Notes: generated by a model from the letters alone, not told the origin. Shown: positions 42,151-50,941, counted from the stretch's first letter. The stretch: DNA of 64,000 nt from Nemesobacter sp965204795 (GCA_965204795.1 OZ242012.1:186001-250000); one strand, 5' to 3'. Made by a program: numbers and translations.

Positions 42151-43148
42151 GCCGCGCGCTTCGCGAAACGCGCTCCCGCGGCCCGGTCTCCGGTTTCCGC
42201 GCGAAGCCCGAATGGATAAGGGCCAGGATTCCGGGCGGGGCCAACTACTCGAGGCTTCGGGGACTCGTGCGGGAACTCGGCCTCCACACCGTCTGCGAGG
42301 AGGCCAGGTGTCCCAACATAGGGGAGTGCTGGGGCGCGGGCACCCTCACCTTCATGATTCTCGGGGACGTGTGCACGAGAAGCTGCGGATTCTGCCACGT
42401 GAAGACCGGAAGGGGAGGGCCGCTCGACCGGGAGGAGCCCTCGCGGGTGGCCGAGGCGGTGGCGCGGCTTCGGGAAAGCGACGCGCGCGTCTCCCACGTG
42501 GTCGTCACTTCGGTGAACAGGGACGACAGGAACCTTGAAAGCGCCCGCATTTTCGCGCGCACGGTGAGGGAGATAAGAAAAACCTCCCCCGGCGTGAACA
42601 TAGAGGTGCTGATTCCCGACTTCAAGGGCGAGGCGGAAGCGATAGAGCAGGTGCTGGACTCGGGTCCCGACGTGCTAAACCACAACGTGGAGACCGTGCC
42701 GAGACTCTACTCCCTGCCCCAGAAGACTCCCTCGGGCGCGACCAGGTCCGTGAGGCCGCAGGCGGTATACCGCAGGTCCCTCGACCTGCTTTCGAAGTCG
42801 AGGAGGGAAGGACCCGCCGCGATGCTCGTCAAGTCGGGCGTCATGGTAGGTCTCGGGGAGAACTGCGAGGAGCTTCTCGGGACTCTCGGGGACCTTCGGG
42901 ACGCGGGCTGCGACATAGTGACCGTGGGACAGTACCTGCAGCCCACCGCCGACCACATACCGGTGTCGCGGTTCTATCATCCGGTCGAGTTCGAGTCGCT
43001 TAAAAGCTACGGAGAGAATATTCTGGGAATTTCTCACGTGGAGTCGGGACCGCTGGTGAGAAGCTCCTACCACGCCGAAAGGCAGGTCGGGGAGCTTTCG
43101 CGCGCTCCGGCGGAGGCCGTCCGCGAGGCGGCTTCGGCCGTCAGCTGA
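42147..43148 (+). CDS. lipA: Lipoyl synthase
   Basis: A 333-residue radical-SAM enzyme inserting two sulfurs into octanoyl-E2. The auxiliary cluster motif is CEEARCPNIGECW (C-x4-C-x5-C), the radical-SAM motif is CTRSCGFCHV (C-x3-C-x2-C), and the conserved ending VRSSYHAE is present. GDVCTRSCGFC and NHNVETVPRLY are diagnostic. No lipB is nearby. Its 3' end overlaps the convergent nitrilase gene by 8 bases. Confidence 0.97.
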   Translation: MSRALRETRSRGPVSGFRAKPEWIRARIPGGANYSRLRGLVRELGLHTVCEEARCPNIGECWGAGTLTFMILGDVCTRSCGFCHVKTGRGGPLDREEPSRVAEAVARLRESDARVSHVVVTSVNRDDRNLESARIFARTVREIRKTSPGVNIEVLIPDFKGEAEAIEQVLDSGPDVLNHNVETVPRLYSLPQKTPSGATRSVRPQAVYRRSLDLLSKSRREGPAAMLVKSGVMVGLGENCEELLGTLGDLRDAGCDIVTVGQYLQPTADHIPVSRFYHPVEFESLKSYGENILGISHVESGPLVRSSYHAERQVGELSRAPAEAVREAASAVS

Positions 43149-44262
43149 GAAGCTCTGCCAGCTCCTCCGCCAGGGCCTCGAGCTTCTCCCCGGGGATTTC
43201 GTATTCCTCCGAAATTCTTCTTGCGTCCTCCCGGGAAATACGCGTCCCCCGTACCTTCTCCGTCACGGGGTTCAGTCCCCGCCTGTCGAGAACAAGCCTC
43301 GCCACGTCCCACCTCGAGTAGTGGCCGAGGGAGTCGAACACGGCCTTCACGGCCTTTATCTGGTTGGCCCAGCAGTCCGCGTACAGTATCTCGTCCTTTT
43401 CGAAGCTCGGACCGACGAGGTATCTTCCGGCGGGATTCACTATGGAGCTTCCCCCCGCCGCCCAGTCGTAGTTGATGTGGTCTCCGTCGCGCACCGCGCT
43501 CCATCTTTCGGGAAAGTCCTCCGGCCCGAGACATCCGCACGCGCTCAGAACGAACGCTCCCGCCTCGAACGCGTGAACCCTCACCAGCGACTGCACGTTG
43601 CAACCCGCCCCCAGGTTTTCCGTCTCGGCGGCCAGAAGCTTCTCGTCCCCCCTTTTCCAGTTTCCGGGCCACACCGCCGCGTGAAAGTCGGCCCCGCTGT
43701 AGACCATCGCGGCTCTCACCAGCACCATGTGGTTCTCCCAGCATATGAGACCGCCGATTCTTCCTATGTCGGTGTCGTAGGCGACGAGATCGCTTCCGTC
43801 CCCCTGGCCCCAGTAGATTCTCTCCGTGTAGGTGGGCACGAGCTTCCTGTGCCTGCCGAGCACCCCGCCCTCGCGCGATATGAAGAGAAGGGAGTTGTAG
43901 ACCGTGCGGCTTCCCTCGCGGTCGGAAAGCTCGTTGCACCCCATCACCAGGTGCAGGTCCGCCGCCCTGGCGGCCTCGCACAGCGCCCCGGTCTCCTCGC
44001 CCGGAATCACGATCGAGTTGTCCTGAAGGGCGATCATGAAGTCCGTCCACTCGTGGGCGCCCGTTTCGTAACCCACGGTGTAGTAGGCCGGATAGCACGG
44101 TATGAACGCCTCGGGAAACACCAGAAGCTCCGCGCCGCCTTCCCCCGCCTCCCGTATCAGCCCCAGGGCCTTTTCGAGGGTCCTCTCCCTGTCCATGAAG
44201 ACGGGACTCGCCTGGGCCACGGCGACTCTTACCTTTTCCCTTCCGCCGAGAACTTTCTTCAT
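43141..44262 (-). CDS. Nitrilase-superfamily hydrolase (aliphatic/aryl nitrilase type)
   Basis: A 373-residue carbon-nitrogen hydrolase with the catalytic triad E51 (LLVFPEAFIPCYP), K140 (GRHRKLVPTYTERIYWGQGD) and C174 (GGLICWENHMVLVRAAMV). The I-C-W-E-N-H context and length match true nitrilases (branch 1) rather than amidases. A long C-terminal extension (310-373) resembles the spiral-forming tail. I chose the ATG at 44262, where homology starts. Its substrate is unknown; cyanide or plant/algal nitriles are possible. Confidence 0.9.
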   Translation of the reverse strand: MKKVLGGREKVRVAVAQASPVFMDRERTLEKALGLIREAGEGGAELLVFPEAFIPCYPAYYTVGYETGAHEWTDFMIALQDNSIVIPGEETGALCEAARAADLHLVMGCNELSDREGSRTVYNSLLFISREGGVLGRHRKLVPTYTERIYWGQGDGSDLVAYDTDIGRIGGLICWENHMVLVRAAMVYSGADFHAAVWPGNWKRGDEKLLAAETENLGAGCNVQSLVRVHAFEAGAFVLSACGCLGPEDFPERWSAVRDGDHINYDWAAGGSSIVNPAGRYLVGPSFEKDEILYADCWANQIKAVKAVFDSLGHYSRWDVARLVLDRRGLNPVTEKVRGTRISREDARRISEEYEIPGEKLEALAEELAELLS

Positions 44263-44282
44263 GAACCCGCCGCCCCGAGCCC

Positions 44283-44687
44283 CTAGGTTATTATCCTGCT
44301 TCCGCCCGCCGGCTCGGCGTCGCCTCCCGCCTTGCCCTGGTTCTGCTTGGCCCTTCTGTAGATGAGCTCGAAGAGCCTCTCCTTGAAGTCGTTGTCGAAG
44401 GCGCACACGCTCGGGATTATGTATCCCATGAGCGATATCTGCAGGAAATACTCGGTGTTGGCCTTGAGAAACGACTCGTTTATCTCTCCCCCGTATCCCT
44501 GCACGAAGTTCTGGTATATCTGCTTGCCGAGATCCTCGGCTATCTCCACCACGCTCTTGGACTGACCGGCGGCCTGGTTGGCCGAAACGCCCAAGTTGAA
44601 GGCCATGTTTATGGAGTTCATGAAATTGTCCTCCGCGGCCTGCTCGGTAGCGCTCTGCTGGTTGGAGTTCTTTTCTTCTTCCGCCAT
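44283..44687 (-). CDS. Conserved-looking hypothetical protein
   Basis: A 134-residue soluble, acidic protein: a disordered Gln/Asn/Glu start (EEEKNSNQQSATEQAAEDNF), then a helical core (SVVEIAEDLGKQIYQNFVQG, YFLQISLMGYIIPSVCAFDN, FKERLFELIYRRAKQ). The core looks like a folded helical domain; I recognise no family. It has a GGGAGAGAGA site before the ATG and sits upstream of the nitrilase gene on the same strand, 20 bases away, so an operon is likely. Confidence 0.65.
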   Translation of the reverse strand: MAEEEKNSNQQSATEQAAEDNFMNSINMAFNLGVSANQAAGQSKSVVEIAEDLGKQIYQNFVQGYGGEINESFLKANTEYFLQISLMGYIIPSVCAFDNDFKERLFELIYRRAKQNQGKAGGDAEPAGGSRIIT

Positions 44688-44786
44688 TGCTGTCTCTCTC
44701 CCTTGGATTTTTGTGTGGTTAATTTCTCCCGCCGTATTATATTATATTCGCACTCTGAGTTTTTAACAATTTCTGGAGGAACATGA

Positions 44787-45260
44787 ATGAAAGCCGACCA
44801 CCTTATACGCAGACTGGGGCTAAAGAAGCTCCCCGGCGAGGGAGGATACTACAAGGAGACGTACAGGAGCAGCGAGACGGCCGGGGGGGAGCGGAACCTC
44901 TCCACGGCCATCTACTACCTCGTGACTTCCGAGGCGAACTCGAAGATGCACAGGGTGCGTTCGGACGAGATATTCCACTTCTACTTCGGCGACCCGGTCC
45001 AGATGCTTCTTCTCTATCCCAGCGGGGAGTCGCGCATAGTGTTCATGGGCCACGACATGCCCTCCGGGCAGAAAGCGCAGATGGTGGTTCCGAAGGGAAC
45101 GTGGCAGGGGTGCATGGTGGTGGAGGGGGAGCACGGCTACTCGTTCATGGGAACGACCATGGCCCCGGGATTCGAGTTCGACGATTTCGAGCTCGGGGCG
45201 GCCGAAAGCCTGGTGAGCAGGTTTCCCCAGCACGAGGGCATGATACGGGAACTTACCTGA
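44787..45260 (+). CDS. DUF985-family cupin
   Basis: A 157-residue cupin: LGLKKLPGEGGYYKETYRSS, SKMHRVRSDEIFHFYFGDPV (cupin motif 1 with H-x-E-x-FH), TWQGCMVVEGEHGYSFMGTT and APGFEFDDFELG (motif 2). DUF985 proteins are small sugar-isomerase-like cupins of unknown role. I chose the ATG at 44787, 7 bases after GGAGGA; another ATG 4 bases earlier is out of frame. The adjacent thiol oxidoreductase follows after 20 bases. Confidence 0.9.
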   Translation: MKADHLIRRLGLKKLPGEGGYYKETYRSSETAGGERNLSTAIYYLVTSEANSKMHRVRSDEIFHFYFGDPVQMLLLYPSGESRIVFMGHDMPSGQKAQMVVPKGTWQGCMVVEGEHGYSFMGTTMAPGFEFDDFELGAAESLVSRFPQHEGMIRELT

Positions 45261-45280
45261 GAGGCGGCGGAGCGTTCGCG

Positions 45281-45700
45281 ATGGAAAGACGGGAAATACC
45301 GAAGCTTCCGGGGCCGGTGGTGTTTTTCGACGGCGTGTGCGGGGGCTGCAGCAGGTTCGTCGATTTCGTGATGGCGGCGGATGCGGACGGGGAGATCATG
45401 TTCTCCCCCGCCCAGGGAGAGACGGCGGGGAAGCTCGGTCTTTTCGCGGGCGAGGACCCGGGGGACTGGGCGATCGCGTACGTCGACGAAAGCGGACTCC
45501 GCGAGGGAGCCGACGCCGTTTTCGCCATACTGGCGAGGCTCGGGGGGTTGTGGAGGATTCCCGCTCTCGCGGCGTACCTGCCGGGACCTCTCAAGGGATT
45601 TCTCTACGGAGCGGTCGCGCGAAGCCGCTACCGCGTTTTCGGCAGGAGGGATTCGTGCCGCTCTCCGACGCCGGGGGAGCGGGAGAGATTTCTGCCCTAG
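45281..45700 (+). CDS. DCC-family thiol-disulfide oxidoreductase (DUF393)
   Basis: A 139-residue protein with the family signature VVFFDGVCGGCSRFVDFVMA (D-x-x-C-x-x-C) and conserved GADAVFAILARLGGLWRIP and YRVFGRRDSC near the end. Members are thioredoxin-like but their redox partners are unknown. It lies between the DUF985 and Tam genes on the same strand, suggesting a small operon. Confidence 0.88.
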   Translation: MERREIPKLPGPVVFFDGVCGGCSRFVDFVMAADADGEIMFSPAQGETAGKLGLFAGEDPGDWAIAYVDESGLREGADAVFAILARLGGLWRIPALAAYLPGPLKGFLYGAVARSRYRVFGRRDSCRSPTPGERERFLP

Positions 45701-45737
45701 CGGACTTTTTCGCGTCCGCGCGCCCGGGATTTCGGAG

Positions 45738-46550
45738 ATGACCGAAGAAAAGGAAGCTTCCGCCGCGCGCTGGGACCCCGATCGCTACGCCAGGTTCTCC
45801 GCCCACCGCCGCCGGGCGGCCGTCGAACTGCTCGCCCGGGTGCCGCCCGAAGATCCCGGACTCGCGTTCGATCTCGGATGCGGCGCGGGGGACTCGACGC
45901 GTCTTGTCGCCCGGCGATGGCCCTCGGCCGTCGTGTGCGGAGTGGACAGTTCGCCCGACATGCTGGCCCGCGCCCGCTCGCAAGACTCCGCGATCGGGTG
46001 GATCGAGGCGGACATAGAAAAGTGGGTCCCGGATTCTCCCCCGGGTCTCGTCTTCGCCAACGCCTCCCTGCAGTGGGTCGAAGGACACGAAGCGCTGTTT
46101 CCGAGACTCATGGGCTTTCTCGCCCCGGGAGGCACTCTCGCGGCGCAGATGCCCGTGAGCCGCGACCTTCCCTCTCACGTCGCCATGCGGGAGATTCTCG
46201 ATTCCGGCGGACCCGGCGGAACTCCCCTCGGTCCGCGGGCGCTTCGCCGGGAGATCGCGCGGCGGCGGACGCTCGACCCCGCGGACTACTTCGACCTCAT
46301 CGCGCCTCTTGCGGCTTCGCTCGACGTGTGGGAGACCGAATACATGCAGGTTCTTCGGGGCGGGGACCCCGTGCTGGAGTGGATGAGCGCGACGGGCCTC
46401 CGTCCCGTGCTGAACGGTCTTTTCGGGGACGACCTCTCGCGGTTTCTCGACGCCTACCGCCCGGCGCTCCGCTCCGCGTACCCCCGCCGGCGGGACGGTA
46501 CCACTCTCTATCCCTTCAGAAGACTCTTCATCGTCGCGGTCGGATTCTGA
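45738..46550 (+). CDS. tam: Trans-aconitate 2-methyltransferase
   Basis: A 270-residue SAM-dependent methyltransferase. Motifs are WDPDRYARFSAHRRRAAVEL (family start), LAFDLGCGAGDSTRLVARRW (motif I), VVCGVDSSPDMLARARSQ, and VFANASLQWVEGHEALFPRL, then LPSHVAMREI and WETEYMQVLRGGDPVLEWM. These match Tam, which methylates trans-aconitate, a by-product of the TCA cycle. I chose the ATG at 45738, preceded by a GGAG. Confidence 0.9.
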   Translation: MTEEKEASAARWDPDRYARFSAHRRRAAVELLARVPPEDPGLAFDLGCGAGDSTRLVARRWPSAVVCGVDSSPDMLARARSQDSAIGWIEADIEKWVPDSPPGLVFANASLQWVEGHEALFPRLMGFLAPGGTLAAQMPVSRDLPSHVAMREILDSGGPGGTPLGPRALRREIARRRTLDPADYFDLIAPLAASLDVWETEYMQVLRGGDPVLEWMSATGLRPVLNGLFGDDLSRFLDAYRPALRSAYPRRRDGTTLYPFRRLFIVAVGF

Positions 46551-46594
46551 ATTCTTTTCCGGGTCCGGCCGCGTCGGAGACGGAGCGTTTCTCT

Positions 46595-46623
46595 TTGATA
46601 AAAGTTTCCGCCGGATGTATATT
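46595..46623 (+). promoter_or_regulatory. Sigma70 promoter of the 46651 gene
   Basis: TTGATA (46595-46600), an exact 17-base spacer and TATATT (46618-46623). Because the -10 covers an in-frame ATG at 46615, translation must begin later, at 46651, after AAGGAG. Confidence 0.6.
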
Positions 46624-46650
46624 GAAGCGAAAGGAGACCTGCCGCTTTCC

Positions 46651-47283
46651 ATGCCCACGCTCGAAGAGCTTGTCCGGGGTTCCGGTCCCTCGGACGAAAT
46701 AGCGCGCGCCGCCGGGATAGCCCGCGTCGAGTGGGAGAACATCCGCGGTTCCCTGTCTCTTTGCGGCGACGCGGGGGAATTTCGGGAAGAGGACTTCATG
46801 CTGGGGATAATTTCGGACGACGCGATAGCCAGAAACCCCGGGCGGAGTCCGACCAAGTCCGTCTCGCTTGGCTCGCCGACCTACTATCCGATGTATCTGG
46901 TGGACAATCTCCTGGCGTTTTCGGAAAAGTTCCCCGAGAAGAAGTACCGGACCACGGAGGCCCTCTACGTGTACGTGGAGCTTGTGACGAAGGCGGCCGC
47001 CCGGCTCGGGCTCGAGGGAAACCTGGGGATGGGGTTCGCCTGCGGCTACTCGAACGCGAGAACGGGCTGGGTCGCGGAGAAGGGACTGGCCGAGCAGAGC
47101 GCGGTTTTTCGCGATATGTTCTTCTCGCAGAGACCCGAGGGCCACGACTGGGATTTTCACTGGACTTCCGTCCGCCGCGACCTTCGGAAAGTTTACGACA
47201 GGTTCGTTCTCTGGAGGGACCGCCCCGACATCCGCTTCGAGGAGTCGAAATCCTCCGCGACGGTAAAACCCTTCATCGTCTAG
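46651..47283 (+). CDS. Hypothetical protein, family not recognised
   Basis: A 210-residue soluble protein, start revised to the ATG at 46651 because an ATG at 46615 overlaps the promoter. Features are LEELVRGSGPSDEIARAAGI, DFMLGIISDDAIARNP, SLGSPTYYPMYLVDNLLAFS and DWDFHWTSVRRDLRKVYDRF, rich in aromatic residues. The central Y-x-x-x-Y-V-D-N-L segment looks like a binding pocket. No membrane span is present. No homologous family comes to mind. Confidence 0.6.
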   Translation: MPTLEELVRGSGPSDEIARAAGIARVEWENIRGSLSLCGDAGEFREEDFMLGIISDDAIARNPGRSPTKSVSLGSPTYYPMYLVDNLLAFSEKFPEKKYRTTEALYVYVELVTKAAARLGLEGNLGMGFACGYSNARTGWVAEKGLAEQSAVFRDMFFSQRPEGHDWDFHWTSVRRDLRKVYDRFVLWRDRPDIRFEESKSSATVKPFIV

Positions 47284-47338
47284 CCCCGCTCGCTCGCCGG
47301 CTTCGGGGAAGGAAACGGCCGCCGCCCGGCGCTTCGGT

Positions 47339-47680
47339 TCACCCGAACGTTTCGCGCATGCGGACGACCGCGTTTTTCAGGGAATCCAGGTCTTTTGCGC
47401 ATGTTTCCCATATCACGTCGACCCCGACCTGGTGATATCGGTGTCGGAGAATGTTTCCCAGTCCCGCGAGCTTGCCCCACTCGACTTCCCGTTCTTGCCG
47501 CTTGAGTTCGTCGGGAAGCCTGCGGCTGGCCTCGGACAGAATTTCCAGATTCCGTTCGACCAGCTGGCGTGCCCGCCTGTCTTTTCGGAAGCTCTCGAAA
47601 TCGTGGCCATCGATGTCGGCTCTTATGTTCTCCACGGCTTCCAGGATGTGGTCCGCCGCCGAAGAGGGATCTTTGGCCAT
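47339..47680 (-). CDS. hepT: HepT-like ribonuclease toxin (DUF86)
   Basis: A 113-residue four-helix HEPN protein: ADHILEAVENIRADIDGHDF, RRARQLVERNLEILSEASRR and LAGLGNILRHRYHQVGVDVI. The HEPN signature R-x4-H-x-Y appears here as G75-N-I-L-R79-H80-R81-Y82, with Gly replacing the usual first Arg, though an Arg sits next to the His. Some HepT subfamilies read like this, so loss of activity is not certain. HepT is blocked by AMPylation from its MNT partner, encoded one base upstream. Confidence 0.88.
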   Translation of the reverse strand: MAKDPSSAADHILEAVENIRADIDGHDFESFRKDRRARQLVERNLEILSEASRRLPDELKRQEREVEWGKLAGLGNILRHRYHQVGVDVIWETCAKDLDSLKNAVVRMRETFG

Positions 47681-47681
47681 G

Positions 47682-48116
47682 TCAGAAAATCTTCTCCGCT
47701 TCTTTCAGTATGCCTTCCTTCATTTTCGGATCAAGTCCTTCCCGCATCGCGACGTCCGCCTCGCGCCGAAGACCGTCTTCGAGGATATTCTTCACTCCGA
47801 CCAGGTTGAGCAGAGTGAAGCGGGCCCGCGGGTCGACGTCGATGAGAACGTCCACGTCGCTTTCCGGACCGGTCTCGCCGCGAACGACCGACCCGAACAG
47901 ACTGAGGGAACTGACTCCTTCTTCGCGAAGCGGTTTTTCCAGAGACAGTATCCGTCTGCGTATTTCGGCCTTCGAGGCGGACCCGGCCGGTCGTCCGTCC
48001 CCGCCGAACAGGAGCCTCAGGGCCTCGCGCACCACTTCGCTCGAGCTGTTGTAAAGCCCGGACGAGACTTTCTCGCGAATCATCTTCTCCAGCTCGGGAG
48101 TCAGAGAAACATTCAT
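47682..48116 (-). CDS. Ribbon-helix-helix / MNT nucleotidyltransferase fusion antitoxin
   Basis: A 144-residue antitoxin of two parts. Residues 1-40 are ParD-like ribbon-helix-helix (NVSLTPELEKMIREKVSSGL, YNSSSEVVREALRLL). Residues 60-144 are a minimal nucleotidyltransferase with G75-S76-x10-D87-x-D89 (SLFGSVVRGETGPESDVDVL). MntA AMPylates HepT's conserved Tyr to silence it. The added DNA-binding domain allows direct autoregulation, and a dyad lies in its own promoter. GGAGG lies 9 bases before the ATG. This combination is unusual, as most MntA proteins lack an RHH domain. Confidence 0.88.
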   Translation of the reverse strand: MNVSLTPELEKMIREKVSSGLYNSSSEVVREALRLLFGGDGRPAGSASKAEIRRRILSLEKPLREEGVSSLSLFGSVVRGETGPESDVDVLIDVDPRARFTLLNLVGVKNILEDGLRREADVAMREGLDPKMKEGILKEAEKIF

Positions 48117-48139
48117 GAACCTGCGCCTCCGCGGAGAAA

Positions 48140-48168
48140 AAAATACGCTTTATGACAAGCTTTGTCAA
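48140..48168 (-). promoter_or_regulatory. Promoter with operator dyad for the MNT-HepT operon
   Basis: Minus-strand TTGACA (48163-48168), a 17-base spacer and TATTTT (48140-48145). Inside the spacer lies the inverted repeat TGACAA-GCT-TTGTCA (48153-48167). A repressor there would block RNA polymerase; the RHH domain is the natural candidate. Confidence 0.6.
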
Positions 48169-48236
48169 TTTTTGCTATGATTTCGGTAAAGACGCCCGGC
48201 CGGCGGGAGTCCGGTCCGTTTCGCGGGGAATTCCCG

Positions 48237-49616
48237 CTAGACGAACCCTTCTTCGAATTCGTCCGACGGGTTCTCGAAGCTGGGAACCCCGTTTCGCTCG
48301 AGAAAAACGAGCTTCACCACTCCCTGGGGCCCGTTTCTCTGCTTTCCGATTATGAGTTCCGCCGTTCCGTCCTTTTCCTCCGGGTCCTTTCTGTATATGT
48401 CCTGGCGGTGAATGAACAGAACGACGTCGGCGTCCTGCTCTATCGCCCCGCTTTCCCTCAGGTCGGCCAGCTGGGGTCTCCGGTCGGTTCTGGTCTCGGT
48501 CTGGCGGCTGAGCTGCGAGATGGCTATGACGGGGATGGACAGCTCCTTGGCCAGCGCCTTGAGGGAGCCCGATATCTCCGCTATCTCCCTCTCCCTCGAC
48601 TCGTTTCTCGAGCCGCCGCCCCTCATGAGCTGCAGGTAGTCGACGATCAGCAGGTCGAGGCTGTTGTCCTTTTTGAGTCTTCTGGCCTTGGCCCGTATCT
48701 CCATGACGGTGAGCGCCGGCGTGTCGTCTATGAATATGTCCGCCCCGGAGTAGCGTTCGGCGGAATCGAAGAGCCTGTCGAGCTCCTCGTCTCTCATGTG
48801 GCCGCTTCTCATCGCCGAGAAGCTCACCTTCGAGTTTATGGAAAGAAGCCTCAACATCAGCTGCTCCTTGGTCATCTCCAGGGAGAACATGCCGACGGAG
48901 AGTCCCTCGCCGAGCGCGACGTTGCTTATTACGTTGAGACACAGCGAGGTCTTTCCCGCCCCCGGCCGCGCGGCGACGATCACGAGGTCCGAGTTCTGAA
49001 GGCCGGAGGTCATGTGGTCGAGCTTTTCGAACCCCGTCCTCACGCCCGTTATGAGCTCCTTTCTGTCGTGCAGCCGCCTGATGTTCTCTATGGCTTCCGG
49101 CGCGAGGTCCTTCGAATGCCAGAAGCTTCTCTTTATCTTGTCCTGCGCTATCTCGAAGATCGACTGCTCGGCGCGGTCGAGAAACTCGTCCACGTCGAGG
49201 TCGGCTCCGTGGCCCCTGTGCGCTATGTCCGTCCCGGCGAGTATGAGCTTGCGCAGAACCGACTTGTTCTTCACTATCTGGGCGTAGTGGCGCACGTTGC
49301 GCGCCGTCGGCACGGTGGACGTGAGATAGGCCAGGTAGGCCGCGCCGCCCACGTCCTCGACGGTTCCCTCCGAGTCCATCCACTCGTATAGCGTGAGAAC
49401 GTCTATGGGGCTGTCCTTCTTGTAGAGCTCCATCATGGAGGACAGTATCTTGGAGTGGTTCTCGTTGTGAAAGTCCTCCGCCACGAGCATCTCGGCGACG
49501 TGGTTCATGGAGGAGTTCTCTATCAGTATCGAGCCCAGGACCGCTCTTTCGGCTTCCTCGCTCGAGGGAAGCGGGGCCTTGGCGAGGCTTTCCATGTTCC
49601 GCTCGCGTCCGCTCAT
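48237..49616 (-). CDS. dnaB: Replicative DNA helicase
   Basis: A 459-residue DnaB. The N-terminal domain (AERAVLGSILIENSSMNHVA) interacts with primase. The RecA-like helicase core has VIVAARPGAGKTSLCLNVIS (Walker A), GMFSLEMTKEQLMLRLLS, DLLIVDYLQLMRGGG (Walker B), AISQLSRQTETRTDRRPQLA and ADVVLFIHRQDIY. It unwinds DNA ahead of the fork. The ATG at 49616 overlaps the glycerate kinase stop (ATGA). Confidence 0.97.
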   Translation of the reverse strand: MSGRERNMESLAKAPLPSSEEAERAVLGSILIENSSMNHVAEMLVAEDFHNENHSKILSSMMELYKKDSPIDVLTLYEWMDSEGTVEDVGGAAYLAYLTSTVPTARNVRHYAQIVKNKSVLRKLILAGTDIAHRGHGADLDVDEFLDRAEQSIFEIAQDKIKRSFWHSKDLAPEAIENIRRLHDRKELITGVRTGFEKLDHMTSGLQNSDLVIVAARPGAGKTSLCLNVISNVALGEGLSVGMFSLEMTKEQLMLRLLSINSKVSFSAMRSGHMRDEELDRLFDSAERYSGADIFIDDTPALTVMEIRAKARRLKKDNSLDLLIVDYLQLMRGGGSRNESREREIAEISGSLKALAKELSIPVIAISQLSRQTETRTDRRPQLADLRESGAIEQDADVVLFIHRQDIYRKDPEEKDGTAELIIGKQRNGPQGVVKLVFLERNGVPSFENPSDEFEEGFV

Positions 49617-50941
49617 TTTCCTATGAGAACTATTCCTATGTCCATCACGTTGGTTCCCGTGCTGCCGGTCTTTACCAGGTCTCCCAGCTTCTCGAAAAAA
49701 GTGTAGGAATCGTTGTCGGCGAGATGGTCCCTCGCGCTTATCCCCATGGCCCTGGCCGCCAGGCGCGACTGCCCGTCGCACACTGCTCCGGCGGCGTCTG
49801 TGGGGCCGTCTATGCCGTCGGTTCCGGCGAAAAGCCCCACCATGTCGCTCGTCCCTATTATCTCGAAGCAGAACGAAAGGGCGGTCTCGGTGTTTCTCCC
49901 CCCCCTGCCCCTGCCGAGCACGTTCACCGTGGTCTCCCCTCCGAAAAGTATGCAGGCGGGCTTTTCGACGGGCCGGCCGAACCTGCGGACGTCGAAGCAG
50001 ATTCCGGCGAGCGCCTTGGCCACCTCCCTGGCCTCCCCCGAGATCTGGGAGGAGAGAAAGAGGGTGTTGTACCCCATCTGCGCCGCCGCCGTCTCGGCCG
50101 ACGCTATGGCCTTGCGGTTGCTTCCGACGACGACGGTCACGGCCCCGCTTTCGAGAAACCTCTCGCGCGTTATGTGGTCGGGAATCTCGTTTCTTCTTCC
50201 CTTCTCCAGGTGCACGACCACCCTCGGGGGAATCCTGTGCTCGAGCCCGAGCGCCTCGATCACTCGCCACGCGTCCTCGAACGTCGTGGTGTCGGGAACC
50301 GTGGGACCCGAGGCTATGAACTCCGGGCGGTCTCCGACCACGTCCGACAGAATCAGGGTGACCACCCGGGAGGGAAGGGCCTTTTCGAGAAGTCCCCCGC
50401 CCTTTATCCGCGACATCTTCTTTCTCACGGTGTTGAGGCCGTAGGTGTCCACCCCGGAGAGCATGAGCTTTTCCGTGACGGCCCGCTTGTCCTCTACGGT
50501 GAGTCCCTCGCGCGGCATGGCGAGCATGGAGCTTCCGCCCCCGGAGATCAGGAATATCACCAGGTCCCGCTTCCCCGACTTTTCTAGAAGGGAGACGGCT
50601 TTTTCGGCGGCCGCCACGCTTCTTTCGTCCGGCGCGGGATGGGAGGAGAGGTGAAACTCCATCCTGCGGAAGGGGGTTTCGGGTTCGACGTTCGAGACCA
50701 CGAGTCCCCGCGTCACGAAGTCTCCGAGAAGCTCCTCGAGCGCCCCGGCCATGGCCGGGGCCGCCTTTCCGAACGCGACCGCGTACACCGACTCGAAATC
50801 CTCGAGATCGAAGACGGCGTCGGCGACGAAAAGCCTGCTTCCCCGAAGCTCGAGACGCTCGAGGACGCATTTTCTCGGGTCGGCCTCCTCCAGCGCCCTG
50901 TCGAAAAGCTCCCTGGCGTCCTTTCTCAGTTTCTCTCGCAT
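49613..50941 (-). CDS. Glycerate 2-kinase (DUF4147/MOFRL family)
   Basis: A 442-residue kinase of the GckA/TtuD type. Residues 1-240 form the GCK N-terminal domain (VAFGKAAPAMAGALEELLGD, ISGGGSSMLAMPREGLT, NTVRKKMSRIKGGGLLEKAL, LILSDVVGDRPEFIASGPTV). The rest is the MOFRL domain (ACILFGGETTVNVLGRGRGG and GLFAGTDGIDGPTDAAGAVC). It makes 2-phosphoglycerate, feeding the ApgM-type mutase encoded elsewhere in the window. The start lies 20 bases after nuoE. Confidence 0.93.
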   Translation of the reverse strand: MREKLRKDARELFDRALEEADPRKCVLERLELRGSRLFVADAVFDLEDFESVYAVAFGKAAPAMAGALEELLGDFVTRGLVVSNVEPETPFRRMEFHLSSHPAPDERSVAAAEKAVSLLEKSGKRDLVIFLISGGGSSMLAMPREGLTVEDKRAVTEKLMLSGVDTYGLNTVRKKMSRIKGGGLLEKALPSRVVTLILSDVVGDRPEFIASGPTVPDTTTFEDAWRVIEALGLEHRIPPRVVVHLEKGRRNEIPDHITRERFLESGAVTVVVGSNRKAIASAETAAAQMGYNTLFLSSQISGEAREVAKALAGICFDVRRFGRPVEKPACILFGGETTVNVLGRGRGGRNTETALSFCFEIIGTSDMVGLFAGTDGIDGPTDAAGAVCDGQSRLAARAMGISARDHLADNDSYTFFEKLGDLVKTGSTGTNVMDIGIVLIGK

